Origin: Paramylibacter ulvae
GTDB lineage: Bacteria > Pseudomonadota > Alphaproteobacteria > Rhodobacterales > Rhodobacteraceae
Reading direction: 5' to 3'
NCBI RefSeq assembly: GCF_014652655.1
Contig: NZ_BMZF01000010.1
Span: 1 to 64,000, forward strand
DNA: 64,000 nucleotides
In this document: positions 14,878 to 23,734 of the stretch, in pieces
Layout of the letters: each line of letters begins with the position of its first letter
Numbering within the stretch: the stretch's first letter is position 1
Notes under the pieces: model-generated
What the model saw: the letters and a program-made list of their open reading frames with translations, nothing else
What the model was told of the DNA's origin: nothing
Databases searched by the model: none
Position numbers and translations under genes: made by a program

Positions 14878-16089
14878 TTATTCAAGCTTGGTTTTCTTCT
14901 CTGCATAATAGGAACGCCCACTGTGTGTATCAGCGTTCAATAGAGGGCTGTATTTACTATAATATTTTTCGATCATTTTTATGCTGGTGCCTAGTTGGCT
15001 AGCTAAATTAGCGGCTGATACTCCACGTGTTAAATCTTGCGTCGCGTAGAAATGGCGCAGGCTGTAGAGTGTGCGAGTTTTACCGTCAGCGCCAATTCTC
15101 AAGCCTAACTCGTCAAGTAATGCATCGAAGGAGCGCATAAGGTTGCGGAGTTTTGCTACATTACCCGTTTCAGTCGTAAATACGAACGCTTCACTTTTAC
15201 TAGCAAGAAGGTGATCAAAATCACCGACGCTTGTGACCGGATTTAGTTTTCGTTGCCTATCCAAATAACCTTCCACTCGATCACGTGCAATGAGAGAACG
15301 TGTTCCTGTTTTTCCATCGACGCTTAACGCCAAATACGTCTGCCCTTTGCTTTGGTGCCGTGCAATATTTTTCCACTTTAAGTTAAGTGCTTCAGTGCCA
15401 TGTCGCACACCAGTATTCGCTAAAAAAAGTACGTAGTTGCGCAAAGTTTTACGTGTTGCTCTTGTTGATTTGTTGTCGGTTTTTTGGTGCCAAGTTCTCA
15501 ATTCGGTATAGATTTGAATGTACTCGTCTATTGTAAAGCTTCCCCTACTTTTACTTTTAACACCATTATTTAAAAGTTTTGGCCTCAATGTACCTAGCAT
15601 CCAGCCATGTTTTTCGGCGGTATCAAAAACCTTTCCGAGTGCTGCATTATGATTGTTGATCCCACTTTTGCTAAATTTCTGATTGCCGTTGTTTTTGGTT
15701 CGCCACAGATCAAAATTTTCGAGCGAGTTATAACTAATTTTATCTATATTGGTTTTGCCAAAGTATGGAATTAGCCATTTTTCAAGCGCTGAAATATAGT
15801 CTTTGTAGGCCTTTTTTCCCGCCTTTCCATCTAGTTCAGCGTTTAGAGTTTCAATGAGAAAGTTAGCCACGTCTTTAAATTTTTTTGTGTTAACTGGCAG
15901 CCCATTGTCTATACGAGCTTTGATTTCGTATCGAAATTCACGCGCTATATCTTCGGCGTCTTCCAAAACTGTAGTCTTCGTACTTTTTATAATGCGTTTC
16001 CCGTTGGGCAGAGTAATACGTGCTTGCCAGCAGTTACTGCCTTTGCGCTTATCTAGTCTTAAATTCTTTGCAATTTTTATAGTTTTCAA
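14878..16089 (-). CDS. Tyrosine integrase of element 2
   Basis: 403 residues. N-terminal arm-binding region (CWQARITLPNGKRIIKST near 20-37), SAM-like domain (about 70-160), then the catalytic domain: Arg in LANTGVRHGTEALNLKW, Arg box TLYSLRHFYAT and Tyr in KMIEKYYSKYSP. The box that usually reads LGHSS reads QLGTSIKM here, so the second conserved His is replaced by Thr; this is known in some integrases that remain active. It reads away from tRNA-Cys, which starts 217 bp upstream. It is presumably the enzyme that placed element 2. Confidence 0.92.
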   Translation of the reverse strand: MKTIKIAKNLRLDKRKGSNCWQARITLPNGKRIIKSTKTTVLEDAEDIAREFRYEIKARIDNGLPVNTKKFKDVANFLIETLNAELDGKAGKKAYKDYISALEKWLIPYFGKTNIDKISYNSLENFDLWRTKNNGNQKFSKSGINNHNAALGKVFDTAEKHGWMLGTLRPKLLNNGVKSKSRGSFTIDEYIQIYTELRTWHQKTDNKSTRATRKTLRNYVLFLANTGVRHGTEALNLKWKNIARHQSKGQTYLALSVDGKTGTRSLIARDRVEGYLDRQRKLNPVTSVGDFDHLLASKSEAFVFTTETGNVAKLRNLMRSFDALLDELGLRIGADGKTRTLYSLRHFYATQDLTRGVSAANLASQLGTSIKMIEKYYSKYSPLLNADTHSGRSYYAEKKTKLE

Positions 16090-16202
16090 TGCGGAGTTTA
16101 CCTTAAGTTATTGATTTATAACAATATTATATCACATTATTGATGTAAAAACAACAAGTTTACTACGTATAAACGTTCGGCATTTAGATTCTATGATTTT
16201 TT

Positions 16203-16243
16203 GTTGAGAACTGTTGAGAGGTATTGTGTACAAACTGTGTACG
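16203..16243. promoter_or_regulatory. Right-end integrase arm-type and accessory sites
   Basis: TGTGTACA at 16225-16232 and TGTGTACG at 16236-16243 are in direct orientation, 11 bp apart, matching the left-end pair. Next to them GTTGAGA occurs twice (16203-16209 and 16213-16219), 10 bp apart, as expected for a directionality factor or repressor. These lie between the integrase start and the core site, so they may also regulate integrase expression. Confidence 0.55.
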
Positions 16244-16305
16244 TAAAGTTCGGAGCTATATTTAGTTAAATTTCAGTGATTTTTTGCAGAAATTACTAGA
16301 TTTAG

Positions 16306-16350
16306 TGGAGGCGAGTACCGGAATCGAACCGGTGTACACGGATTTGCAAT
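16306..16350 (-). repeat. Right 45-bp direct repeat (att site within tRNA-Cys)
   Basis: Exact duplicate of 10143-10187, and part of the intact tRNA-Cys gene. Integration thus keeps the tRNA functional by supplying an identical 3' end from the element. It is the chromosome-proximal boundary of element 2. Confidence 0.92.
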
Positions 16351-16379
16351 CCGCTGCGTCACCACTCCGCCAACTCGCC
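16306..16379 (-). tRNA. tRNA-Cys (GCA)
   Basis: 74 nt including an encoded CCA (TGG at 16306-16308 on the plus strand). Acceptor stem GGCGAGT pairs with ACTCGCC; the anticodon loop reads ATTGCAAAT with GCA; the T arm CCGGTTCGATTCCGG is intact. The host gene for both nearby elements. It is complete, so cysteine decoding is preserved. Confidence 0.96.
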
Positions 16380-16431
16380 GCCGTAATGGTGTTTCGTGGC
16401 TATAGCAATGCCAGACAGGGCGTGCAAGATG

Positions 16432-17010
16432 TTAAAGTAGCCAAGAAAACAATATCGTGGGTAAAATTTGAATTGTGGCCACAATTGCGATCACTGAGCG
16501 CGAAAATATTGATTTAAAACGGCGCCAAAGAATGACAAGCAGAACGACGCATAATGCATATTCTAACATTTCGATAGTTCCGCCAAAGTGGCCTTTGTCC
16601 CAATAACTAAACGGGCTGTGAAAAACCCAATCGGTGAGGGGCCAAAAATGTTGGCGTGCATCATCATGATGAAGTGGAAAATCAAAACACAGATGTAAAA
16701 AACCACCGCCACCCAATGCCCAAAGCCAGTGTTTTTTTAAATAAACGCCGATTGCGATGATAAGTGCCCAGACAAAAAAAGAATTGTCCACGGCAAAAAT
16801 GGAGTGCCATTGTTGGGAAAAATATTGTTCGCGAAATATGTAACTGAACGAATTTTGGTCGATAAATCTGCTCCATGCGACCAAAGCATAGAGAGAAAAA
16901 TCAGGTAAAAAGCCACCTGCGATTGCCCCCAAGGTAACTTTCGGTTTATCTGGCCGAGCAAACACGGCGGCGGCCAGAATTAAATGTGCGGGCGTATTCA
17001 TGTTTTGCAT
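16432..17010 (-). CDS. YdjM-like membrane-bound metal-dependent hydrolase family protein
   Basis: 192 residues. It starts MNTPAHLILAAAVFARP, with an early His typical of the YdjM family, then GAIAGGFLPDFSLY and FLHLCFDFPLHHDDARQHFWPL, the His/Asp pattern of this family. About four membrane segments are visible. In Rhodobacterales such proteins are often labelled cobalamin-biosynthesis protein because they adjoin cobQ; here it is divergent from cobQ (27-bp gap). A direct role in cobalamin synthesis is not shown by the sequence. Confidence 0.75.
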   Translation of the reverse strand: MQNMNTPAHLILAAAVFARPDKPKVTLGAIAGGFLPDFSLYALVAWSRFIDQNSFSYIFREQYFSQQWHSIFAVDNSFFVWALIIAIGVYLKKHWLWALGGGGFLHLCFDFPLHHDDARQHFWPLTDWVFHSPFSYWDKGHFGGTIEMLEYALCVVLLVILWRRFKSIFSRSVIAIVATIQILPTILFSWLL

Positions 17011-17037
17011 CCTTTGTATGCTTTTTAGGGGCGCGAA

Positions 17038-18486
17038 ATGGCAAAGTCCATTATGATCCAGGGGGCTGGTTCAAACGTTGGAAAATCAATGGTGGTTGCT
17101 GGCTTGTGTCGTGCGTATTCAAAGCGTGGATTAAAAGTTGCGCCGTTTAAACCCCAAAATATGTCAAACAATGCGGCCGTAACCAGTGATGGTGGCGAAA
17201 TCGGGCGCGCACAGGCATTACAGGCGCTGGCTTGTGGCCTTGACGCCCATACGGATATGAATCCTGTTTTGTTAAAGCCTGAAACCGACATCGGTGCACA
17301 AGTGATCGTGCAGGGTCAGCGGCTTACCACGGCAAAGGCGCGTGAATACGGTGCTTTAAAACAAAAATTGATGCCGCGCGTACTAGAAAGCTTTGAACGT
17401 TTAAAAGCAAAAGCCGATATTGTGATTGTTGAAGGCGCGGGAAGCCCTGCAGAAATCAATTTGCGTGCGGGTGACATTGCAAATATGGGATTTGCGGGCG
17501 CGGCGAATGTGCCGGTTGTTTTGCTCGGCGATATAGATCGTGGCGGTGTGATCGCGCAAATGGTAGGCACACATGCGATTTTACCCAAGGATGACTTAGC
17601 CTTGATTAAAGGTTTCGCAATCAACAAATTTCGTGGTGATGTTTCATTGTTTGACGCTGGGCTGAACGAGATCGTTAGCCGCACAGGCTGGCAATCGCTG
17701 GGTGTTTTACCGTGGTTTGGCGATGCGCATAAATTACCAGCAGAAGATGCGAGCGATATTTCCAACACCATGGGGCAGGGCGCGTTTAAAATTGCTGTGC
17801 CACAGCTTTCTCGAATTGCAAATTTTGATGATTTGGATCCGTTGTCCGCTGAGCCCGATGTCGTGGTTGAAACTATCCCTGCTGGTCGTCCTCTTCCCAA
17901 TGATGCTGATCTAATTTTGATCCCTGGAAGCAAATCAACAATTGGCGATTTGCAATTTTTCCGTGATCAAGGCTGGGATATTGATCTGGCCGCACATATT
18001 CGACGTGGTGGACGAGTGTTAGGCATTTGTGGCGGTTATCAAATGTTGGGGCGTGAAATTATCGACGATTCGGGGATCGAAGGTAACGCAGGGCGCTTTG
18101 CGGGCTTGGGGCATTTGGATATCACAACACATATGAAACCAGAGAAAAAGCTTTCACGTGTGATCGGGGCGGATTTGCAAACAGGCGTTTCGTTTGATGG
18201 GTATGAAATTCATATCGGTGATACCGACGGCCCTGATTGCAAAAATACGTGGTTGCAAGTTGGCGAAGACCGTGTGGGTGCAAGCAATGCCAATGGGCGC
18301 GTGCAAGGCTGTTACATTCACGGGCTGTTTAACAGTGATGCGTTTCGCACGGCGTTTTTAGCCCGTTTGGGCGTTGCGCAATCTGGGTTGAACTATGGCG
18401 CGGATGTTGATGCAACACTGGATAAACTGGCCGCGCATGTTGAACAGAATTTGGACCTTGATGCGATATCGGCGATTGCCGAATAA
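17038..18486 (+). CDS. cobQ: Cobyric acid synthase (amidotransferase)
   Basis: 482 residues, normal for the family. The N-terminal ATP-binding domain starts [20 protein letters not shown] and [14 protein letters not shown]. The C-terminal glutamine amidotransferase domain has the Cys nucleophile in [10 protein letters not shown] (near residue 330) and the catalytic His in CYIHGLF (near 422). It amidates adenosylcobyrinic acid a,c-diamide at four positions, in the cytosol. AGGGG precedes the ATG. No cobalamin riboswitch is visible upstream. Confidence 0.96.
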   Translation: MAKSIMIQGAGSNVGKSMVVAGLCRAYSKRGLKVAPFKPQNMSNNAAVTSDGGEIGRAQALQALACGLDAHTDMNPVLLKPETDIGAQVIVQGQRLTTAKAREYGALKQKLMPRVLESFERLKAKADIVIVEGAGSPAEINLRAGDIANMGFAGAANVPVVLLGDIDRGGVIAQMVGTHAILPKDDLALIKGFAINKFRGDVSLFDAGLNEIVSRTGWQSLGVLPWFGDAHKLPAEDASDISNTMGQGAFKIAVPQLSRIANFDDLDPLSAEPDVVVETIPAGRPLPNDADLILIPGSKSTIGDLQFFRDQGWDIDLAAHIRRGGRVLGICGGYQMLGREIIDDSGIEGNAGRFAGLGHLDITTHMKPEKKLSRVIGADLQTGVSFDGYEIHIGDTDGPDCKNTWLQVGEDRVGASNANGRVQGCYIHGLFNSDAFRTAFLARLGVAQSGLNYGADVDATLDKLAAHVEQNLDLDAISAIAE

Positions 18487-18499
18487 CCAAATCTTCGGA

Positions 18500-19216
18500 C
18501 TAAATTTCGTGATGTGATCGAAGCTTTGATACTTCGATGTGAATCAAAGATTTGATGTTTTCCGTTACCTTTGACCCAAACGAACCATGCAATTCTTGAC
18601 GGACAAGCTGTTTTACCGATTGTTCAATTGCGATGGTCAAATTATCCATCTCCGCGTTTAACACATCTTCGGTTGTTGATTTGACCGCGCCTTCGATCAT
18701 TTTTGGCGCTACTTTTTTGATCAGCTCCAAAATTTGCGCGGGCGCGTTTTGTGCAATCGCATTTTGAATTTTTTGTTCGCTGATTTCATCAAAAACCAAG
18801 CCAACACGCGCCCGTAATAGCGTGTCGATATAATCACTGATTTTATCTTCGGTTACATTTTGAATCACACGTTTCACCGCATCAGCGGCCAGTTCGTCTA
18901 CCTCTGATTTGCCGAGTTTTAGCGGTTTTTGCTGAGGATTTGCCCCACGCATGCTGTGAAATGCATTTTGCAGCGTTTTGGCATTTTCACTTGGTACAAG
19001 CGCATCTGTTCCAAGCGCAAGTGTACCAATATTTTGGCGGCTGCTGGACGATTTTGCATTGTCAGTACCCGTTAACCCAACGCGCAGATCTTCGGCTTCG
19101 TGTTCATGTGCTGACACGTTGAACAGTGAATTATCGTTCGATTTTTGTTGTTGCGCGATCAGTTGAATTAATTTGGCGCGCGTATTCGCAGAATTTTTTA
19201 AATTATTACTAGACAT
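18500..19216 (-). CDS. PopZ/DUF2497-position protein, divergent
   Basis: 238 residues. The N-terminal half is low-complexity and polar (QQQKSNDNSLFNVSAHEHEAEDL). The C-terminal half is helical, with ELIKKVAPKMIEGAVK and, at the end, QLVRQELHGSFGSKVTENIKSLIHIEVSKL, resembling the C-terminal helices of alphaproteobacterial DUF2497 proteins, but without a WLD-N-LP motif. The order pcm-tolC-DUF2497 recurs in Rhodobacterales, which is the main support. A polar-organising role is inference. The 5' leader forms a hairpin that masks the Shine-Dalgarno. Confidence 0.5.
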   Translation of the reverse strand: MSSNNLKNSANTRAKLIQLIAQQQKSNDNSLFNVSAHEHEAEDLRVGLTGTDNAKSSSSRQNIGTLALGTDALVPSENAKTLQNAFHSMRGANPQQKPLKLGKSEVDELAADAVKRVIQNVTEDKISDYIDTLLRARVGLVFDEISEQKIQNAIAQNAPAQILELIKKVAPKMIEGAVKSTTEDVLNAEMDNLTIAIEQSVKQLVRQELHGSFGSKVTENIKSLIHIEVSKLRSHHEI

Positions 19217-19219
19217 AAT

Positions 19220-19267
19220 GATTCCCCCACAGGAACTGCTAAAATACTGTTTTTAGGTGGGGAAATC
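19220..19267 (-). promoter_or_regulatory. Leader hairpin masking the start of the popZ-like gene
   Basis: On the minus strand GATTTCCCCAC (19267-19257) can pair with GTGGGGGAATC (19230-19220), 11 bp with one wobble. The second arm contains the GGGGGA Shine-Dalgarno 4-8 nt before the ATG at 19216. Inside the loop CTAAAA and TTTTAG (19256-19251, 19244-19239) form a second stem. Translational control is inference. Confidence 0.5.
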
Positions 19268-19293
19268 AACTTGGATCAAGGTTAGGGATGATT

Positions 19294-20703
19294 TTAACGA
19301 TTTTGAAGCTTGTCCAAAAGTTTCAATCGTTTTTCACCGAGTTTGCTTTTGCCATTTACACGCGTGTAATTTACATCAGGATTATATTGGTTAACCGCAA
19401 GTTTCAGATTGTCAGCCGTTAACAAACCCATTTCTGACAAAACTTGATATGCCGCAACGAATTCATTGCGGTTTGCTGCAATCAAATTGGATTGTGCGGT
19501 TAACAATTCTTGTTCTGCGTCCAATACATCCAGCGTGGTACGTGCGCCCAATTTTGCCTCTTCGCGCACACCTTCAAATGCGATGCGTGCCGAACGAATT
19601 TGGGATTGCACGGCCTTTTTGGCGGCAATTGACGTTTGCCAATTCACATAGGCGCTATTAACGTTTTGGCGTGTGGTCAGGCTTGCGAGTTGAACGTTTG
19701 CCTCTGCGTTTTGCAACGATGCTAGCGAAATACGACGATCACTATCCAAACGACCACCTTGGTAAATTGGCACGCTTGCGCCAATGGACGCGGTCAAGGA
19801 TTCACTGTCACCCGTCGCACGATTGGAACGATCCACATCCGCACTGATTGATGCGCTTACGGTTGGGTGGCGGTTTAATTTTGCCTGTTCCAAATCATAT
19901 TGCGCGGCCTTTACGGCAAACTGTGCCGCCAAAATACGCGGGTGGCCGTTGGTTGCAATTTGTTCCGCCGCACGCGCAGAGTTTGGCAGTTTTGGCGTTG
20001 AACTTGGTGTATGCAGCGAAGTTGGCGAAATCCCAACCGCGGAACGAAAGCTTTGTTGTGAATTGCGCAAATTACCCTTTGCCAATTCTAGATTGCTTAC
20101 GGCGGATGCAAGGCGTGCCTGAGTTTGGCTCACATCTGTGCGGGTCACTTCGCCAACGTCAAAACGATCTTGTGCCGCGCGAACTTGTTCATTCAAAACG
20201 CGCACATTGTTTTGCGCCAAGCCAACGGCACGTTGATCGCGTTGTACATCAAAAAATGCCACAACAGCACCCAGCAATACGGTTTGTTCAACGTCAATCA
20301 GATTTTGACGCTGCGCCAACACTTGCATCCGAGCGGATTCGATACCAGCATTTGCACGCCCACCGTCATAGAGCATTTGCGATGCGGTGATGCCGACGTT
20401 TTTGCTGTTAGTTGTACCTTTGGTGGTGACTCTGCTGCCGTCCACCGCTGAATTGCTGTGGCCCCATGAGCGAGATGCGCCGACACTGACGTCGCCATCG
20501 AGCGTTGGTTTCCACAACGAGCGCGCTTGTGCCACACCTTCGTCCGCTTGGCGGAGCTGTGAGCGTGTGAGGGTGAGTTGATCGCTGTTGTTATACGCTT
20601 GCGCCAATATGCTCTGTAATGAAACGCCATCGGCTAGTGCCGCGATTGGTGATGCAAGGGTTAATCCGGTCGCCAGCAATATGGCTTTCATGGTTGTTTT
20701 CAC
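19294..20703 (-). CDS. tolC: TolC-family outer membrane efflux protein
   Basis: 469 residues from GTG 20703, chosen because AGGAG lies 8 nt upstream; ATG 20691 is also in frame. Signal peptide is MKAILLATGLTLASPIAALADG. Two OEP repeats follow, with the typical LSVSQMLYDGGRANAGIESA-type element (here GITASQMLYDGGRANAG) and ASIGASVPIYQGGRLDSDRRI in the second. Long heptad-rich helices with frequent Gln/Ala/Leu form the periplasmic tunnel. It is the outer-membrane exit of efflux and type I secretion systems. It follows pcm on the same strand by 39 bp. Confidence 0.92.
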   Translation of the reverse strand: MKTTMKAILLATGLTLASPIAALADGVSLQSILAQAYNNSDQLTLTRSQLRQADEGVAQARSLWKPTLDGDVSVGASRSWGHSNSAVDGSRVTTKGTTNSKNVGITASQMLYDGGRANAGIESARMQVLAQRQNLIDVEQTVLLGAVVAFFDVQRDQRAVGLAQNNVRVLNEQVRAAQDRFDVGEVTRTDVSQTQARLASAVSNLELAKGNLRNSQQSFRSAVGISPTSLHTPSSTPKLPNSARAAEQIATNGHPRILAAQFAVKAAQYDLEQAKLNRHPTVSASISADVDRSNRATGDSESLTASIGASVPIYQGGRLDSDRRISLASLQNAEANVQLASLTTRQNVNSAYVNWQTSIAAKKAVQSQIRSARIAFEGVREEAKLGARTTLDVLDAEQELLTAQSNLIAANRNEFVAAYQVLSEMGLLTADNLKLAVNQYNPDVNYTRVNGKSKLGEKRLKLLDKLQNR

Positions 20704-20742
20704 TGTGTTGTCTCCTGTGGACAATTTGCGCACTGAGGAAGG

Positions 20743-21399
20743 TTACGCAAATGTGAATGTTTCTTCTGTCTGAAAACCTTCGAGCATTGGTGCCGTGGCA
20801 TCAAATGCATCGCGCCAATCGATTTTCCCATGTGATTTATATCCAATACGGCACACGCCATATTTTCCGTCGGAAAAAATTGCAACGATACGTCCGGTGT
20901 CGTTCAATTGCTCGATCAGGCTGTCAGGAATTGTTGAAACACTGCCTTGTAACATGATCACATCATAGGGGCCGTGTTTTTTAGCACCTGCGGATAAATT
21001 ACCCAACAACGTGATTGCGTTATCCGTTGATGACTGCGTTAAATTTTCAGACGCTGCATTGACCAAATCTTGGTCATTATCGATGCCAACAACGGCCTCG
21101 GACAAATGCGCCAAAATCGCGGTGGAATACCCCATGCCGCATCCGATATCCAATACCATTTCAGTGGGTTGGATGTTTGCGGCGTCCAACATTTTGGCGA
21201 ATGTACGTGCATCCAACAGTGCGCGCGTATCAGACAGTGCAATATGTTCACCAGCATAGGCCACGGCCTTTTTGGTGCTGGGTACAAAATTTTCGCGCTC
21301 TATTTTTAGCAATGCATCGATGATGGGGAATTTTGTTACGTCTGATGGGCGTACTTGGCAATCCACCATTGCTGTGCGGGCTTTTGCAAAATCGGTCAT
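20743..21399 (-). CDS. pcm: Protein-L-isoaspartate O-methyltransferase
   Basis: 218 residues. Family signatures: VDCQVRPSDVTKFPIIDALLKIERENFVP at the start, and the SAM site VLDIGCGMGYSTAILAHL near 80-97 followed by VVGIDNDQDLVNAA. It repairs age-damaged isoaspartyl residues using SAM. In Rhodobacterales it regularly precedes tolC, as here. Cytosolic; no signal peptide. Confidence 0.9.
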   Translation of the reverse strand: MTDFAKARTAMVDCQVRPSDVTKFPIIDALLKIERENFVPSTKKAVAYAGEHIALSDTRALLDARTFAKMLDAANIQPTEMVLDIGCGMGYSTAILAHLSEAVVGIDNDQDLVNAASENLTQSSTDNAITLLGNLSAGAKKHGPYDVIMLQGSVSTIPDSLIEQLNDTGRIVAIFSDGKYGVCRIGYKSHGKIDWRDAFDATAPMLEGFQTEETFTFA

Positions 21400-21478
21400 T
21401 TATCAGCCTTTTGAATGTTTTGCATGAATCTTTGATTGCTTTTGTCACAGTTCGCAAGGCTGGGCAACTCGTGCATGA

Positions 21479-22486
21479 TCAGATTTTTGTAACAACTTTC
21501 GGTGAAATTGCTTGCTCGGTGTCGATTATCGTATTGGAACTGACCGATGAATGTAATTTTTCACATGGGAAAGCGCCAAAGGTTCGTTTGGATCGCAGCA
21601 AGAAAAACTTGGAAATTCCGAGCCTGTCACCCTTGGGCGGGGCAAGTGGATCGCAATGAAACCGATCGCGCCAATCAACGGGCAGGGTCAGACCGCATTC
21701 TTCGGCCTTTTCCAACATCCAGACCAACGGAATATTGGACAAAGGGCGAGCATCGGGGAATTTCCAAACATGTCCCCCGATGTCAGAATGTGCACCGCGA
21801 AACCAGACTTGTTCCAAATGGCCATTCCAGCCAAATTCAACATCCCACAAGACAGGGGCATAGGCATTGCGTGTTTCATCAAGTGCAAGCGCATGAAACC
21901 CGTTTTTCACACCGCCACCGATTTTATCGTTGTGAAACTCCGTGGCCATGGGCGCAAGGCGTGACAATAACGGATATGACAGGCCAAGCGCCTTGACCGT
22001 GTCCCAAACCCCAATCATTTCGATCGGAATATCGCGATTGGTATAGGCATTGACAAAATGGCGCAACGTTACACCGCTGGATTTGCATTCGTATAATCGA
22101 AACGCCTGCGTCACGCGCCGTTCAATCGCATGTTTGCGCCGCAACAAACCAAGCTGTGCAATCATACCCGCCAATGATCGCACGGCATATGCACCGCGGC
22201 TAAACCCAAATAAATAAATCTTATCACCCGCGCGATATTGCGAGGATAGGCGGGCATAGGCCTGTCGTATCGTTGCATTGATCCCGATACCCGATGCAAT
22301 GGTGATCCAATTCCATAACCCATGCCCCTGAACACCTGGATGATACCACAATGTTTCTTCACGTGCGTTTGGCGTTTCTTCTAGTAAACGATATAAAATT
22401 CCAGCGTTGGTTTCATGTCCGCTGTCAAGTTTGCTCTGCGTGCCATCAATAATTATGATGTGATTTCGGGGGCGTCTTTTGTTCAT
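21479..22486 (-). CDS. DUF2235 alpha/beta-hydrolase-like protein
   Basis: 335 residues from ATG 22486; the open frame extends 86 codons further, but that is untypical sequence. It starts RPRNHIIIIDGTQSKLDSGHETNAG, the usual DUF2235 N-terminal Asp-Gly-Thr, and has the lipase-like box LFGFSRGAYAVRSLAGMI (Ser in GFSRG near residue 104). Later: WFRGAHSDIGGHV, with a candidate catalytic Asp and His. DUF2235 includes type VI lipase effectors such as Tle1, but short stand-alone versions like this are usually uncharacterised cytosolic hydrolases. Confidence 0.85.
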   Translation of the reverse strand: MNKRRPRNHIIIIDGTQSKLDSGHETNAGILYRLLEETPNAREETLWYHPGVQGHGLWNWITIASGIGINATIRQAYARLSSQYRAGDKIYLFGFSRGAYAVRSLAGMIAQLGLLRRKHAIERRVTQAFRLYECKSSGVTLRHFVNAYTNRDIPIEMIGVWDTVKALGLSYPLLSRLAPMATEFHNDKIGGGVKNGFHALALDETRNAYAPVLWDVEFGWNGHLEQVWFRGAHSDIGGHVWKFPDARPLSNIPLVWMLEKAEECGLTLPVDWRDRFHCDPLAPPKGDRLGISKFFLLRSKRTFGAFPCEKLHSSVSSNTIIDTEQAISPKVVTKI

Positions 22487-22547
22487 GGTTGGGATGATGA
22501 TCGGTTTTCCCAGAAACGCAAGAAAACTGTGCAAAACTGTTTGTGAT

Positions 22548-23672
22548 TTACGCCAACACCACGGATTCCATTGCGCCGTACCCGTTAAATTGGGTGGCGA
22601 TGGATTGGACATAAGCGCCCATGCCCTTGAACAATATATAGTCGCCCTCTGATACGGTGTCGGGCAATGACAAGCATTCTGGCAATCGATCAATGGAATC
22701 ACAGGTTGGGCCGAAAATGGTGAAATCGCGATATGTGCCACCACGAACGGTACCTTTGGCGGTGAACAGCGAATATCGTTCGCAATTCCCTATATCGCGA
22801 AATTCAGTTAATCCGCCATAAACGCCATCATTTAAAAACAACACATCGCGATCGCGTGCTTTGACACGTGTGACCAAGGTAAATGCCTCTGCCACCATCG
22901 CGCGGCCGGGTTCACAAACCAGTTTTGGCGCCCTGTCACCAAAACTATCTTTGCAAGATTGCGCGATACAGTCAAAAATTGGCGTCAATTCTGGTTTTAT
23001 CGCACCGCGAAATGATGGAAAGCCCCCGCCAACGTTCAACCGTTCCAATTTCACATCTGTCGTTCGTGCAATATCGGCGCAGGTTGAAATGTACTGTGCC
23101 CAAGTTTGCGCATCCTCGCATTGTGTTCCTGGATGAAATGTCATCGACGTTTGAAAGCCCGCATCGCGTGCTTGGTTTAACAGCGAAATGCACTCTGGCG
23201 GGGTTGCGCCAAATTTATCGCCAAAATCATACGCAGCCCCTTTGGCGGGCAGCTTTAGGCGCACAGAAATTTCGCATCCTTTGGGTGCTAGCTTTACCAG
23301 CTTGACCATTTCTCCGTATCGATCCAGCGAAAATGAACGAATGCCGTTGTTCAGTGCATATTGAATTTCAGACACGGATCGCACGGGATTGTTGTAATGC
23401 ATGGTCAAGTTGTCACCATGGCTGCGCACCATTTTCATCTCGGACGGGGATGCCACATCAAAACTGGTGACGCCCGCATTCACCAAATGGCTTAGCACCA
23501 TTTGATCTGGGTTTGCCTTAACCGCATATGTAACCAACCCATCAAAGCCATTCAAAAACTGTTTGGCTGTCTGCGCCAGCGTATCTGCGTGGAAAAATAT
23601 CACTGGACGATCTGGTTGCCGTTGTTCCAGATAATCCAATGGGTGCTGCCAGTTGGTTCGTTGAAATGTCAT
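22548..23672 (-). CDS. Ornithine/lysine-type decarboxylase (fold III, PLP-dependent)
   Basis: 374 residues. The PLP lysine is in VTYAVKANPDQMVL (near residue 47); other signatures are HPGTQCEDAQTW, the GGGFPSFRG phosphate loop and GPTCDSIDRLP, the Cys-Asp substrate-binding box typical of ornithine decarboxylases. It converts ornithine (or lysine) to putrescine (or cadaverine) in polyamine synthesis. It is divergent from an Lrp-family regulator, with a perfect palindrome between them. Exact substrate cannot be assigned. Confidence 0.88.
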   Translation of the reverse strand: MTFQRTNWQHPLDYLEQRQPDRPVIFFHADTLAQTAKQFLNGFDGLVTYAVKANPDQMVLSHLVNAGVTSFDVASPSEMKMVRSHGDNLTMHYNNPVRSVSEIQYALNNGIRSFSLDRYGEMVKLVKLAPKGCEISVRLKLPAKGAAYDFGDKFGATPPECISLLNQARDAGFQTSMTFHPGTQCEDAQTWAQYISTCADIARTTDVKLERLNVGGGFPSFRGAIKPELTPIFDCIAQSCKDSFGDRAPKLVCEPGRAMVAEAFTLVTRVKARDRDVLFLNDGVYGGLTEFRDIGNCERYSLFTAKGTVRGGTYRDFTIFGPTCDSIDRLPECLSLPDTVSEGDYILFKGMGAYVQSIATQFNGYGAMESVVLA

Positions 23673-23734
23673 CTGTTCGCCTGTTTTTTCCCATTTTGCG
23701 GCGATTTGCTGTCAGATTGGAACGTTATTTTGTT

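Larger units (their letters stand above)
10143..16350. mobile_element. AT-rich 6.2-kb integrated element 2 in tRNA-Cys
   Basis: Bounded by exact 45-bp repeats (unit length 6163 bp). It has its own integrase next to the intact tRNA, a second small recombinase, an HUH-like replication protein, a Type II restriction-modification pair and one secreted protein. Base composition is strikingly AT-rich against both flanks. No capsid, terminase, relaxase or conjugation genes are seen. Size and content suggest a satellite-like or rolling-circle integrative element with a defence cargo. Confidence 0.85.
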
